Positions 18,324 to 28,625 are shown, counted from the stretch's first letter. The stretch: 50,457 bases of DNA from [Limnothrix rosea] IAM M-220 (GCF_001904615.1 NZ_MRBY01000028.1:1-50457); one strand, 5' to 3'. The notes: generated by a model not told the origin, from the sequence alone. A program made the numbers and translations.

Positions 18324-20306
18324 CTAAGGTCTCTGAATAATCGTCTCAAGAACGCGACGGCGAGCCCCAGTATCCACACCAATTAACTGGACATATTCAC
18401 CCGCATGATCTTGGAGACAAGTTTCTAAATGACGTAAAACTTCAGTCTCATGTTGGCTATCAATAGTACCGCAACTCTTCCATGACTTTGTCCGGAAACG
18501 GCGCTTATCAGCATGCTCAGTCGCTATTTTATAACCTTGATTGAGCAATGAACGCACCTTACTGACAACATCGCTACTGAGACTCGCACTAGAAGCACCA
18601 AACCCATTGCTAGAACTGCCATAGGAGTTCGAAGAGCTAGAGACAGAACTTGTATAGCCATTACTGCTGCTTTGCACCGGAGCATTTGCACCCGGCCGTT
18701 GCACAATAATTTCTGCAGCACGGCGTTTAGTATTCGGATCAACAGCAATTAATTGGACATACTCACCGGGATATTCGGCAGCAATTCCATTAATATTTGC
18801 CAAAATCTGCTCACCACTGCGACCTTCAACAAAACCAGCGCTAAGCCAAGACTTTGTTTTAAAGCGACGCTGATTAGCATGTTCTGCAGTAAAGCGACAT
18901 CCTTGGGAAGCCAAAGACCGAACTTGGGTTTGCACATCACCACCAGCAACAGTCACACTACCGTTACGAGGGGCATGGGAAGCACCAACAGATCCGCCAG
19001 AAGCTCTCAGCTGAGTTGTTTGACCGGGGCGTTGCACAATAATTTCTGCAGCTCGCTTACGGGTATTCGGATCAACCGCAATAAGCTGAACATATTCATT
19101 AGGAAACTGAGCCATCACACCGTTTAGGTTACTGATGACCTGTTCAGCACTATGACCTTCCACAAAACCAGCACTCAACCAAGACTTTGTTTTGAAACGA
19201 CGTTGATTTGCGTGTTCTGCCGTAAAGCTGCAACCTTGACTTAAAAATGAACGGATCTGAGTATTGACATCACCATCCACCTTTTGCACTGAACCACTTG
19301 CGGTAGATACAGATGTTGCAGTAGAAAAAGACTGACCTACAGAGGGCGCTTCGTCACCGGGACGCTGAACAACGATTTCTGCAGCACGTTTCTTTGTATT
19401 GGGATCAACAGCAATAAGCTGAACATACTCACCCGCATATTCAGACATGACGCTATTCAAATTAGACAAGACTTGATCCGCACTACGTCCTTCAACGAAA
19501 CCGGCACTTAACCAAGATTTTGTTTTAAAACGCCGCGTGTTAGCGTGTTCTGCCGTAAAGGTACAGCCTTGGGAAACCAAACCCCGCACCTGTCCTTGAA
19601 TGTCTCCATTTAAACTCATTTTTTCCACCGATTGATTTTCGCGAGTACCGTTATTGCTTTGAGAGGAGGATGATGTCTGATTGGCTTCCCCAGAAAAGGG
19701 TACAGTGCCAAAGTCCCTTTGATTCCCTTGGGAACCCATTGAACAAACCTCGTTTGCCTCAACAATGTGTTGGATAAAGGTTTGATCAGCATAGGTCACA
19801 TCAGAAAGCTGCTCAACCTGCTGCTGGTTTGTGATTACCGCACCGGAAGGAATATATTTTCCGGGAGGAATTTCTACGCCTTGAATAAGAGCATGCATCA
19901 TTACAATGCAGCCGTCGCCCACTTTAGCGTTAAAGATGGTTGAGCGAAACCCAATAAAGCAGTCATTGCCGACAAAGGCTGGGCCATGGACTAATGCCAT
20001 ATGGGAAATGCAGGAGCGATCGCCGATCCAGACGGAATAATTTTTACCATCCTTACCAGCGACTTGACCACGATCCAGACCGTGAATAACAACACCATCT
20101 TGAATATTCGTCGAAGCCCCAATGTAAAACGGTGCACCCTCATCAGCACGGATTGAAGTACCGGGCGAAATCAGGACATTTTCTCCAACAGTGACATCAC
20201 CAATCAAATTCGAAAAAGAGTGAACATAGGCACTCTCATGAATTTTAGGTTCAGCCAAATCCTTTGACCAAGGGGTTGGGGGAGCCGCTTTCCTGCGGAC
20301 AACCAT
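18324..20306 (-). CDS. ccmM: Carboxysome scaffold CcmM with four SSUL modules
   Basis: This 660-residue protein starts with a gamma-carbonic-anhydrase-like beta-helix (about 15-190). The zinc-ligand histidines His75, His102 and His107 are present ([16 protein letters not shown]), so this domain may be catalytically active. Four RbcS-like SSUL modules follow at about 234-315, 346-427, 457-538 and 579-660, joined by Ser/Gly-rich linkers. They condense RuBisCO during carboxysome assembly. A short M35-type product made from an internal start is known in relatives; here Met230 or Val227 just before the first SSUL are candidates. SSUL 1-3 share SWLSAG and a QGC cysteine. SSUL 4 differs, with QGY and SWKSCG. 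Confidence 0.96.
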   Translation of the reverse strand: MVVRRKAAPPTPWSKDLAEPKIHESAYVHSFSNLIGDVTVGENVLISPGTSIRADEGAPFYIGASTNIQDGVVIHGLDRGQVAGKDGKNYSVWIGDRSCISHMALVHGPAFVGNDCFIGFRSTIFNAKVGDGCIVMMHALIQGVEIPPGKYIPSGAVITNQQQVEQLSDVTYADQTFIQHIVEANEVCSMGSQGNQRDFGTVPFSGEANQTSSSSQSNNGTRENQSVEKMSLNGDIQGQVRGLVSQGCTFTAEHANTRRFKTKSWLSAGFVEGRSADQVLSNLNSVMSEYAGEYVQLIAVDPNTKKRAAEIVVQRPGDEAPSVGQSFSTATSVSTASGSVQKVDGDVNTQIRSFLSQGCSFTAEHANQRRFKTKSWLSAGFVEGHSAEQVISNLNGVMAQFPNEYVQLIAVDPNTRKRAAEIIVQRPGQTTQLRASGGSVGASHAPRNGSVTVAGGDVQTQVRSLASQGCRFTAEHANQRRFKTKSWLSAGFVEGRSGEQILANINGIAAEYPGEYVQLIAVDPNTKRRAAEIIVQRPGANAPVQSSSNGYTSSVSSSSNSYGSSSNGFGASSASLSSDVVSKVRSLLNQGYKIATEHADKRRFRTKSWKSCGTIDSQHETEVLRHLETCLQDHAGEYVQLIGVDTGARRRVLETIIQRP

Positions 20307-20443
20307 GTATTTACTCCTCCTCTCAATAAAAAGAGTTGCTTATCCTGCTAAACCATCCAAAGCTATCTATTTCAACCTATCAAAAGGTATTTACATAGAT
20401 GTGCCGCCCATTGCTTAATGACTCAAAAAGCTTAAAAGCCCAA

Positions 20444-20752
20444 TTAACCAAGGCGATCTGCGTCTTTCTTGCTATAAAGTGAGCGGTTATCAACGTTGAC
20501 AGTATCGATAATCCCGACAACCATTGCGTCTAGGGGACGATCTTCCATGCCAACTTCTTTGCGGGCAGCACTACCACGCGTGACAAGAACCCACTCATTT
20601 ATCCCAGCACCAACTAAATCCCCAGCAACTTCATACTTTGGCACGAGTTCACCTTGCTCATTAACAAACTGCACAAGAATAAACTTTATACCGCGGAGTG
20701 TTTCCGCCTTGTACGTGCTAACAACGGTTCCACGAACCTTGGCAATTTGCAT
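20444..20752 (-). CDS. ccmL: Carboxysome vertex protein CcmL
   Basis: This 102-residue EutN/CcmL pentamer begins MQIAKVRGTVVSTYKAETLRG and has the conserved VAGDLVGAGINEWVLVTRGSAAR core. It forms the pentameric vertices that close the icosahedral shell. It lies between ccmK1 (36 bp upstream) and ccmM (137 bp downstream), as in other beta-cyanobacteria. Confidence 0.96.
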   Translation of the reverse strand: MQIAKVRGTVVSTYKAETLRGIKFILVQFVNEQGELVPKYEVAGDLVGAGINEWVLVTRGSAARKEVGMEDRPLDAMVVGIIDTVNVDNRSLYSKKDADRLG

Positions 20753-20788
20753 ACAATTTTCAGCGACTAGGGATAAAGATTATTGTGT

Positions 20789-21127
20789 TTATACTCTTCT
20801 TAGAGGTTGAGGATTAACGCTTTCACGGAACTGTTCAACAGCTTCGGTATAGCGAATCGGAAGCACATATTCGAGGTTTTCGTGGGGACGAGCAATGATG
20901 TGAGTAGAGAGTACCTGACCGCCATTGACGCGACTAACGTTGTCAGTACCAGCACTTACTGAAGCTTGTACTTCAGAAACGTCACCACGGACGATCACCG
21001 TTACACGACCACTACCAATTTTCTCGTAACCCACGAGGGTCACACGGGCAGCTTTAACCATTGCATCCGCTGCTTCTACTACTGCGGGGAAACCAAGGGT
21101 CTCCACCATGCCTACTGCGATAGACAT
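20789..21127 (-). CDS. ccmK1: Carboxysome shell protein CcmK1
   Basis: This 112-residue BMC-domain protein is nearly identical to the neighbouring CcmK over the first 90 residues ([40 protein letters not shown]). It has a longer C-terminal extension (about residues 94-112, [11 protein letters not shown]), which identifies it as CcmK1 rather than CcmK2. It forms hexamers of the shell facets with the basic pore loop KIGSGR. The pair ccmK2-ccmK1 is a tandem duplication within the operon. Confidence 0.93.
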
Positions 21128-21266
21128 TAGATCTTGTTCCTTTTGTTTATAATGTTTGTTTGGTCGAACTCTTACGGAATGAACATCAGACCTGCAGGCT
21201 AATCAGAAAGTCGACAACAATCAACTTTGGATTTCACTGATGAACCTAGGGATTATTCATTTAGAT

Positions 21267-21578
21267 TTAGTAGGTTCGGAATTGCTCTACTTCTTCGGTG
21301 TAGCGAATTGGCAATACGTATTCGAGGTTTTCGTGGGGACGGGCAATAATGTGAGTGGAGAGGACTTCGCCGCCATTAACACGGTTAGCATTCTCGATCC
21401 CGGCGGAGACGGAAGCCTGTACTTCAGAAACGTCACCACGCACAATAACGGTAACGCGGCCACTACCAATCTTCTCGTAACCAACTAATGTTACGCGAGC
21501 GGCTTTAACCATCGCATCGGCGGCTTCCACAACGGCGGGGAAACCACGGGTCTCAATCATTCCAACGGCAATAGGCAT
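21267..21578 (-). CDS. ccmK2: Carboxysome shell protein CcmK2
   Basis: This 103-residue BMC-domain protein is the major shell hexamer and the docking site for the CcmN encapsulation peptide. It starts [23 protein letters not shown] and ends after EEVEQFRTY with no long tail. A GAGGA Shine-Dalgarno precedes the ATG. It is the first gene of ccmK2-K1-L-M-N, with a 373-bp upstream region separating it from the SulP transporter gene on the same strand. Confidence 0.95.
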   Translation of the reverse strand: MPIAVGMIETRGFPAVVEAADAMVKAARVTLVGYEKIGSGRVTVIVRGDVSEVQASVSAGIENANRVNGGEVLSTHIIARPHENLEYVLPIRYTEEVEQFRTY

Positions 21579-21951
21579 GAACTAAATCCTCGCTTATCAA
21601 GCTTAAAATCTTCGATATTAAAACAATAAAGTCTGACAACTCATCCGGTTGCTACTTCTAAGTGGAGACTTAGGAAATTTTGATGAGCTGGAGACTTGTT
21701 CCGATAAAGCAACTCCTAGGAGATACGGTTCACAGAGTACCTTTACACAATGAATTTGCTTAAATTCTCAGTTAAGGCCATCTATTATCGGCAAGCTATG
21801 AAGAAGCATAAGCAACTATGGCAGCTTTGACAACATAAAGTTTAATGATATTTCGTAATATCGCTCTTAAGTAAAGCTAATGTTGCAATTTTTGTTGCGA
21901 ATTGATGGGGAGTAATTTTTGCTACGGCAATTGTTGAAATCTTGATTCAAT
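21579..21951. other. Promoter/leader region of the ccm operon
   Basis: These 373 bases contain no gene. They hold a perfect inverted repeat GATATT-tcgt-AATATC (21847-21862), an inverted repeat CTTAA-N8-TTAAG (21759-21776), and a 9-bp direct repeat TGGAGACTT (21663-21671 and 21689-21697) in the probable leader. A -35/-10 like pair TTGTCA-N16-TATCGA on the minus strand lies close to ccmK2. I could not match these to a named regulator. Confidence 0.45.
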
Positions 21952-23652
21952 TCATTTGTGCGCAGACTGGGGTTTTGGCTGTGTGGTTTGGTGATTCTCA
22001 ATAAAGGCGATCGCCTGCTCTAGGGCATCTAAACGATTTGTTACACGGTTACGGGGGGGGAGAAACTTGAGTACTTCAAGGCGTTGTAAACGGTTTTTGA
22101 CTTTGCCACTTGCTCCAACGAGGAAGATTTCGCGACCTTTGGCATGGGCTTCACGAATCATGGTTTCGAGGGCAAGGGAAGCTGTCACTCCCATTAATGG
22201 CACTTCTAGCAAATCGAGGATTAACACATCATATTTCTCGATAATGCCCATGCGCTGGGCGATGCCCTTCGCCGCACCAAAGCTCATGGGGCCACTGAGA
22301 TGAAATAGAAAAATGCGTCCTTCGGATCGTCGCAGTAATTCCTTTTCTCTCGGATTTAGTTGAGTCGCATTGTCAGCGGAGGTGATTGCTTCTAGGCGCT
22401 CTATTTGCAAGTCCGTTAGACTTTTAACGGTCAACAAGTTGGCAATGAAAACGCCAACGGCAACGGCGGTGATCAGATCCACAAAAACCGTTAAGCCCAT
22501 GACGCAGTACATTAAAGCGGCTGCTTTTAAGGAAATACGATGGGCTCGTTTGAGGAAGCTCCAATCGATGATATCGATACCGACTTTGATGAGGATACCC
22601 GCCAAAACAGCATGGGGAATGGGGGAGGTAAGGGGAGCTGCCCAAAAGATGACGATCAGTAACACAACGGCATGAATCATGCCCGATAGGGAGGTTACAC
22701 CGCCGGAACGCACATTGATGACTGTGCGCATTGTTGCGCCAGCACCGGGTAAACCGCCACATAATCCCGACACAATGTTGCCAATGCCTTGTCCGATGAG
22801 TTCTTGGTCAGAGTCATGTTGAGTGTGGGTAATGTTATCGGCAACTAGGGATGTGAGGAGTGAGTCGATCGCCCCTAGGGTTCCGAGGATAACGCCATAG
22901 CCCAACATATTTTTGAGCTGGGAAAAGGCTAAGACTGGTAGATGAAATTCGGGTAGACCTCTGGGAATTTCTCCAATGCGAGCCAAACTATCCGGTGGAA
23001 ATTGGGTAGAAATCAATGTGCAGATCACGAGGGCGAGTAACGGTGATGGTACAACTCGATTTACCTGGGCTGGGGAGGTAAATAGAATTATCAGTGTCAG
23101 GATACCCAAGCTAGTGGGGAACAGCTTGGGGTGGGTAACCTCGTAGGGAATCATCTGGGCGGAGTGAATAATACTGGCATCGCTGGGAAAGCCTAAAAGT
23201 GGTGCGACTTGAATCAAAATGATGATGATGCCAATGCCTGACATAAAGCCGGAGATGACAGTGTAGGGAATGAGGGTAATGTATTTGCCAAGTCGTAGGG
23301 CTCCGAGGACGATCTGAAAAAGGCCGCCGAGCATGATTACTGTAAAGGCGATCGCCACTCCAGCTTGCGGGTCTCCGCTACTGGCCACCGCCGCAAAAAT
23401 AGTGGCAATAACAACGGTCATCGGCCCCGTTGGCCCCGAAATTTGGGGGGGAGTTCCCCCAAAAAGTGCGGCAAAAAATCCCGTACAAACTGCACCATAC
23501 AAGCCGGCGATCGCCCCAGCCCCCGAAGACACACCAAATGCCAGCGCCAAAGGGAGAGCAACAATGGCAGCCGTCAGGCCACCGAATAAATCTCCACGCC
23601 AATGTCGAAGGGTAAAAGAACGCGGAAGTTGTACTTTAAGTTGTGTAAACAT
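21952..23652 (-). CDS. SulP-family transporter, BicA-like (probable bicarbonate uptake)
   Basis: This 566-residue SulP protein has a transporter core with 12-14 membrane segments (GDLFGGLTAAIVALPLALAFG near the N-terminus, and the signature GGTPPQISGPTGPMTVV). A C-terminal STAS domain follows at about residues 440-550, with IFLFHLSGPMSFGAA and DVLILDLLEVPLMG. Cyanobacterial BicA, a Na+-dependent bicarbonate transporter, is of this type. The signature here reads ISGPTGP where I recall BicA having ISEPTGP, so it may be a BicA paralogue. Position next to the ccm operon and the CO2-uptake genes supports bicarbonate as substrate; sulfate or another anion remains possible. Confidence 0.75.
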   Translation of the reverse strand: MFTQLKVQLPRSFTLRHWRGDLFGGLTAAIVALPLALAFGVSSGAGAIAGLYGAVCTGFFAALFGGTPPQISGPTGPMTVVIATIFAAVASSGDPQAGVAIAFTVIMLGGLFQIVLGALRLGKYITLIPYTVISGFMSGIGIIIILIQVAPLLGFPSDASIIHSAQMIPYEVTHPKLFPTSLGILTLIILFTSPAQVNRVVPSPLLALVICTLISTQFPPDSLARIGEIPRGLPEFHLPVLAFSQLKNMLGYGVILGTLGAIDSLLTSLVADNITHTQHDSDQELIGQGIGNIVSGLCGGLPGAGATMRTVINVRSGGVTSLSGMIHAVVLLIVIFWAAPLTSPIPHAVLAGILIKVGIDIIDWSFLKRAHRISLKAAALMYCVMGLTVFVDLITAVAVGVFIANLLTVKSLTDLQIERLEAITSADNATQLNPREKELLRRSEGRIFLFHLSGPMSFGAAKGIAQRMGIIEKYDVLILDLLEVPLMGVTASLALETMIREAHAKGREIFLVGASGKVKNRLQRLEVLKFLPPRNRVTNRLDALEQAIAFIENHQTTQPKPQSAHK

Positions 23653-24004
23653 ACGCAGGCGATCGCTTAAAAATCAAAACAGTCAGCACCTCACCAGAAC
23701 CCCAAATAACCCACACAAATTTCCTTAAACCTTTCACCACACGAGTCTCATGAAAGCTTTTAAATAGCGTTATTGCAGCTCCAATGCCACTGCCATAGCC
23801 TGAGTCTAGCGATGGTCACTGAGCTTGCTCGATTATTGGTACAAGATTTGACAAAGTGATGATTTCCATAGATCGCACAAATGTGTAGAGACTTTTAGGA
23901 ATGAGTAAAGGATCGATAAAACTCACTTAAAATATCTGCGCAATGATTTCCGTCATGCTTATCAAGTAAACGGGAACCGCACTTTGTTGGAATTGAAGTA
24001 ACTA
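23653..24004. other. Divergent promoter region between SulP and ndhF genes
   Basis: These 352 bases should contain both promoters. I found no gene and no convincing palindrome matching NdhR/CcmR or RbcR. The ndhF ribosome-binding site is weak. A HIP1 octamer lies near the SulP start (23659-23666). Confidence 0.45.
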
Positions 24005-25903
24005 ATGAGTGAGATTCTGCTACAGAACGTTTGGCTCGTGCCGATCTACGGTGTCCTCGGCTCGCTCTTAACACTCCCATGGTCTCTCGGCATAATTCGT
24101 CGTACAGGCCCGCGTCCAGCCACATACATTAACCTATTAATGACCTTGACTGGCTTTATCCATGGGCTCTGGGCATTTCGAGAACTAGTGGACAGTCCGG
24201 CGCGACAACTAGCCATTGAATGGCTTCAGGTAGCAGATCTTCAACTTTCTCTAGTTATTGAAATTTCTCCCGTCAACTTAGGCGCAATGACCGTCGTCAC
24301 AGGCATTTGTCTGATGGCGCAAATGTATGCCCTAGGCTACCTAGAGAAAGATTGGTCACTGGCACGTTTCTATGGTCTGTTTGGTCTTTTCGAAGCCGCC
24401 CTTTCAGGTTTGGCGATTAGCGATTCTCTCCTGTTAAGCTATGGTCTGCTGGAAATCCTCACGCTTTGCACCTATTTATTAGTTGGTTTTTGGTATGCCC
24501 AACCGCTGGTTGTAACCGCGGCGCGGGATGCTTTTTTAACAAAGCGTGTGGGTGATATTTTGCTGCTAATGGGCATTGTGACCCTCTCAAGCTATGGCAC
24601 TGGTTTAACCTTTAGTGAGTTGGGGGATTGGGCGGCTAATCCCCCCTTAACGCCTTGGGAATGTAGTTTGCTTGGTTTGGCTTTGATTGCGGGTCCCATT
24701 GGTAAATGTGCCCAGTTTCCGCTCAATCTTTGGCTTGATGAGGCAATGGAAGGGCCGAACCCTGCGGGTATTATTCGCAACTCGGTCGTGGTCTCTGCCG
24801 GGGCTTTTGTCTTGCTCAAAATGCAGCCTGTGTACACCATTACTCCTGTGACATCTGATGCCTTGATCATTATTGGTGCGATTACAGCTGTGGGGGCTTC
24901 GCTAGTGGCTTTGGCGCAAATTGATATTAAGCGTGCTTTATCCCATTCAACGAGTGCCCATATGGGTTTGGTGTTTATGGCGGTCGGGTTAAACCGGGTG
25001 GATATTGCACTATTGTTACTGCTGACCCATGTGATTGCTAAAGCGCTGTTATTTATGAGCATTGGCGGCATTATTTTTAATACCCATGGTCAGAATATGA
25101 CGGAAATGGGGGGGTTATGGTCGAAGATGCCTGCGACGACATCAGCTTTTGTGGTGGGTTCTTTTGGTTTAGTGGCTCTGCTGCCTTTGGGGACATTTTG
25201 GACTATGGGTCGCTGGGTCAATGGTCTATGGGATACGCCTTTATGGTTGCTGTTGATTTTGTTCGGGGTTAATTTGTGTTCGAGTTTTAATCTCACTCGT
25301 ATTTTCCGCCTCGTCTTTCTCGGTCAGCCCCAGGCAAAAACAAGGCGATCGCCGGAGGTGGCATGGCAGATGGCCGTGCCCATGGTGACAGCTACAGTAT
25401 TAACGCTTTTACTACCCTTTATCCTGCAGCGGTCACTGTTATTGCTTGCTTGGTCTTCGCTAGATTTTGTCGATCGTCTGGTGGCGGTCGTTGGGTCTAT
25501 GTTGCTCCTCGTGACTGGGGGGGCGATCGGGTTTGTTTTGGGTTTAACGCTGCCCCTTGAGCGCTCTTTGAGTCGTCCGACCCAGTTCTATCGTCGCTTT
25601 GTCCAGGATTTGTTGGCCTATGACTTTTACATTGACCGTATTTATGATGTCACGGTGGTTTGGGCGGTGGCGCAACTGTCACGTCTGATGGCTTGGATTG
25701 ATCGCTATGTTGTTGATGGCTTCGTAAATTTGACGGGGTTAGCGACGCTTTTTAGTGGTAGTGCTTTGAAATATAACGTTTCTGGTCAGTCGCAGTTTTA
25801 TGTTTTGACTATTGTGATCGGCATTGGTTTGACGTTGGTGTGGTTTATGGCCACGGGTCAGTGGACAATGATTGTTGATTTTTGGTCGGAACGTTTAGCT
25901 TAG
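24005..25903 (+). CDS. ndhF4: NDH-1 subunit NdhF of the CO2-uptake type (NdhF4-like)
   Basis: This 632-residue, many-spanning antiporter-like subunit has the Proton_antipo core (LTKRVGDILLLMG, GPIGKCAQFPLNLWLDEAMEGP, SHSTSAHMGLVFMAVG) and the long C-terminal part with a lateral helix typical of NdhF. It belongs to the divergent NdhF3/NdhF4 class of the CO2-hydrating NDH-1 complexes on thylakoids. The choice of F4 rests on its neighbours: ndhD follows, then a 375-residue hydration protein, with no cupS gene. Sequence alone from memory does not separate F3 from F4. Confidence 0.88.
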   Translation: MSEILLQNVWLVPIYGVLGSLLTLPWSLGIIRRTGPRPATYINLLMTLTGFIHGLWAFRELVDSPARQLAIEWLQVADLQLSLVIEISPVNLGAMTVVTGICLMAQMYALGYLEKDWSLARFYGLFGLFEAALSGLAISDSLLLSYGLLEILTLCTYLLVGFWYAQPLVVTAARDAFLTKRVGDILLLMGIVTLSSYGTGLTFSELGDWAANPPLTPWECSLLGLALIAGPIGKCAQFPLNLWLDEAMEGPNPAGIIRNSVVVSAGAFVLLKMQPVYTITPVTSDALIIIGAITAVGASLVALAQIDIKRALSHSTSAHMGLVFMAVGLNRVDIALLLLLTHVIAKALLFMSIGGIIFNTHGQNMTEMGGLWSKMPATTSAFVVGSFGLVALLPLGTFWTMGRWVNGLWDTPLWLLLILFGVNLCSSFNLTRIFRLVFLGQPQAKTRRSPEVAWQMAVPMVTATVLTLLLPFILQRSLLLLAWSSLDFVDRLVAVVGSMLLLVTGGAIGFVLGLTLPLERSLSRPTQFYRRFVQDLLAYDFYIDRIYDVTVVWAVAQLSRLMAWIDRYVVDGFVNLTGLATLFSGSALKYNVSGQSQFYVLTIVIGIGLTLVWFMATGQWTMIVDFWSERLA

Positions 25904-25953
25904 GGGCGATCGCCCCCCTGTCTTTTGATGATTTATGACTGTCGGAGGAAAGT

Positions 25954-27435
25954 ATGCTCAGCACCTTAATTTGGTTGCCATTGTTGGGCGCGTTAATCGT
26001 TGCCATAGTCCCCCAAACGGAAAATAGCCTCCTATCCCGTAGAATCGCGTTGGCGATCGCCGCTGTGGTGTTTAGCTGGAATATTTGGGTGGTCTTAAAC
26101 TATGATGTGGCGATCGCTGGGTTACAGTTCACTGAGCACATCACATGGGTAGAGTGGCTTGGCCTCAACTACGATATTGCCATAGATGGTTTGTCATTGC
26201 CCCTCATTGCGCTCAATAGCCTGCTGACCCTTGTTGCCCTGTGGATTAGCGATAAAAATATTCATCGTTCCCGGTTTTACTACGCCCTATTTTTATTTCT
26301 GCAAGCCAGCGTTAATGGAGCTTTTCTCGCCCAAGATGTTCTTTTATTTTTCTTCTTCTACGAACTCGAAATTATTCCCCTCTACTTCATGATTGCCATT
26401 TGGGGCGGGCAACGTCGCGGCTACGCAGCCATCAAATTTTTACTCTACACCGCCGTTTCAGGCATTTTATTACTCGCAGCATTCCTCGGTCTGACCTTCC
26501 TCAGCAACAGCAATACCTTCGCCTACGCCGCCCTCCAAAACAATATGTTGCCAATGGGTACACAGCTCATTTTGTTGGGAGCGATTATTATCGGCTTTGG
26601 CATTAAAATTCCATTTTTTCCCTTCCACACTTGGTTACCCGATGCCCATGTCGAAGCCTCCACACCAGTCTCCGTTATTTTGGCGGGTGTTTTACTCAAA
26701 CTCGGCACCTACGGCCTTTTAAAATTCGGGATTGGTCTGTTCCCCGATGCCTGGGCTGTCTGTGCACCATGGTTGGCCATTTGGGCATCGGTGAGTGCTT
26801 TATACGGTGCCTCCTGCGCCATCGCCCAAAAGGACATGAAAAAAGTAGTAGCCTACTCCTCCATTGCCCATATGGCCTTTATTTTGTTAGCCGCCGCCGC
26901 TGCAACCCCCCTCAGTCTTGCCGCCGCTGAAATTCAGATGATTAGCCACGGTTTAATTTCAGGTTTGCTCTTTTTGCTAGTGGGCATTGTTTATAAAAAA
27001 ACCAATAGTCGCGATGTGGATTATCTGCGCGGATTATTAAATCCCGAACGGGGTCTACCACTTACAGGCAGCTTAATGATCCTAGGGGTAATGGCTAGTG
27101 CAGGCCTACCGGGTATGGCCGGCTTTGTGGCAGAATTTTTAATTTTTCGCGGTAGCTTGGCTGTTTATCCCATGCCAACGCTACTTTGTCTGGTCGGCAC
27201 CGGTTTGACCGCCGTTTATTTTCTACTAATGATCAATAAAGTTTTCTTCGGTCGCCTCACCCCAGAGCTGGCGGAAATGGCACCAGTGAGTTGGGCTGAT
27301 CAGTTTCCGGCTGTGATTCTCGTGCTTTTACTGTTTGTCTTCGGCCTTCAACCCCAGTGGATGATTCGATGGAGCGAAGCGGATACAGCGGCTTTAGTTA
27401 CCCCGGCGATCGCCACTGAGATTTCCTTAAAATAA
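25954..27435 (+). CDS. ndhD4: NDH-1 subunit NdhD of the CO2-uptake type (NdhD4-like)
   Basis: This 493-residue antiporter-like subunit has about 14 membrane helices. The key glutamate of the proton channel is in YELEIIPLYF, and the lysine-bearing segments are present (GIKIPFFPFHTWLPDAHVEAST, KKVVAYSSIAHM). It partners NdhF in the distal arm of the NDH-1 complex that drives CO2 hydration. It is 50 bp after ndhF with a GGAGG-like Shine-Dalgarno, and 62 bp before the hydration-protein gene, so the three form an operon. Confidence 0.88.
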   Translation: MLSTLIWLPLLGALIVAIVPQTENSLLSRRIALAIAAVVFSWNIWVVLNYDVAIAGLQFTEHITWVEWLGLNYDIAIDGLSLPLIALNSLLTLVALWISDKNIHRSRFYYALFLFLQASVNGAFLAQDVLLFFFFYELEIIPLYFMIAIWGGQRRGYAAIKFLLYTAVSGILLLAAFLGLTFLSNSNTFAYAALQNNMLPMGTQLILLGAIIIGFGIKIPFFPFHTWLPDAHVEASTPVSVILAGVLLKLGTYGLLKFGIGLFPDAWAVCAPWLAIWASVSALYGASCAIAQKDMKKVVAYSSIAHMAFILLAAAAATPLSLAAAEIQMISHGLISGLLFLLVGIVYKKTNSRDVDYLRGLLNPERGLPLTGSLMILGVMASAGLPGMAGFVAEFLIFRGSLAVYPMPTLLCLVGTGLTAVYFLLMINKVFFGRLTPELAEMAPVSWADQFPAVILVLLLFVFGLQPQWMIRWSEADTAALVTPAIATEISLK

Positions 27436-27497
27436 AATCTTCCAAAATTTTCGCAGCCAGCCTCCATCGATCAAAATCCGTTTTAAAACCCTTTGCT

Positions 27498-28625
27498 ATG
27501 GTTACCGCTTTAGAACCTTCTCGCCATCCCCTCGCCGCCTATATTCATCGCCTCGAACAAGGATTGCCCATGTTAGATAACTCTGATCAAAATGTGATGG
27601 AAGTTATCGGCATTCTGAAAAGTTATGGCATCGTTCTCGATGCCTACTCCAATAATTTGAACTACATTGCAAAACATCAGTTTTTAAAGCTTTTTCCATT
27701 TTTTAAATATTTTAATGGCGATATTAATGTAAAAAAATTAGGTCAATTTTGGTGGCATAACCGCATTAATTATGAATATGCTGAATACTGCATGAAATCC
27801 ATGTTTTGGCATGGTGGTGGCGGTTTGGATGCCTACGTCGATTCGCCAGAGTTTGAGGCCGCCGCCAAAAAGGCGATCGCCGCACGGTGGCAAAATAATC
27901 CGGTGATGTTGGGTTTAAATAAACTCTTTCCCGATTTTCTTCTTGAACAAACCCGTGTGATGGCCTACTACACCGGGCTAGGGCAATTTTGGCGAGTCAT
28001 GAGCGATATGTTCCTAAGCTTGAGCGATCGCTACGATGCAGGTGAAATCAAATCTACTTCAGACGTGACGAATCATATCCTTGCGGGGTTGGTGGCTGAC
28101 GCGGCAAAGCCTATCACCTACAGCGTTGAGATTGGCGGCGAAAAATTTGACCTAATTCCAGAGTCGGCGGGTATCACATTCCTTATAGATACAGGCGTGC
28201 CCTACGTTGAAGCCATTTTTTTTCGGGGCACACCCTTTCCGGGCATCATTTCCTACAACGCCCAAGCCCGTCAAATTTCCCCCGAACAATCAACCTTTAC
28301 CTACGGCGCTCTCTACGCTGATCCTTTGCCCATTGGCGGCTCTGGTATTCCTCCTACCCTGCTTATGCAAGATATGCGGCATTTTTTACCCGATTATCTG
28401 CACAATTACTACATGGAAACAGGGCGCAGCGAGCAAGATATCCGCGTCAAGATTTGCCAAACATTTCAGAAATCTATGTTTTGCGTCACCAGCGCTACAC
28501 TAATTGGTCTTGTGCCCAACGGTCTGAATCCAGACACCCTTGAAAAACAGCAGGAAAATCGCGCTTTCTTTGAGTCTTGGATGGATCGTTTGTTAACGTC
28601 TCAAATTCACGCGGTTAATCACTAG
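27498..28625 (+). CDS. cupB: CO2 hydration protein CupB/ChpX
   Basis: This 375-residue soluble protein of the CupA/CupB family is recognised by HPLAAYIHRLEQGLPML, the His-rich MFWHGGGGLDAYVDSPEF, and GTPFPGIISYNAQARQI. It associates with NdhD/NdhF and hydrates CO2 to bicarbonate using a zinc site on the cytosolic side. The length fits CupB (ChpX) better than the longer CupA, and no cupS follows, so I assign it to the constitutive NDH-1MS' (NDH-1_4) system. CupA remains possible. Confidence 0.82.
   Translation: MVTALEPSRHPLAAYIHRLEQGLPMLDNSDQNVMEVIGILKSYGIVLDAYSNNLNYIAKHQFLKLFPFFKYFNGDINVKKLGQFWWHNRINYEYAEYCMKSMFWHGGGGLDAYVDSPEFEAAAKKAIAARWQNNPVMLGLNKLFPDFLLEQTRVMAYYTGLGQFWRVMSDMFLSLSDRYDAGEIKSTSDVTNHILAGLVADAAKPITYSVEIGGEKFDLIPESAGITFLIDTGVPYVEAIFFRGTPFPGIISYNAQARQISPEQSTFTYGALYADPLPIGGSGIPPTLLMQDMRHFLPDYLHNYYMETGRSEQDIRVKICQTFQKSMFCVTSATLIGLVPNGLNPDTLEKQQENRAFFESWMDRLLTSQIHAVNH

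Noticed and set aside
23333..23728. 131-codon plus-strand frame over the SulP gene start
   Set aside because: Antisense shadow of the transporter's N-terminal region, with low-complexity composition.
24005..28625. Assignment as the low-CO2-inducible ndhF3-ndhD3-cupA-cupS operon
   Set aside because: No cupS follows, and the hydration protein's 375 residues fit CupB; kept as a stated alternative.
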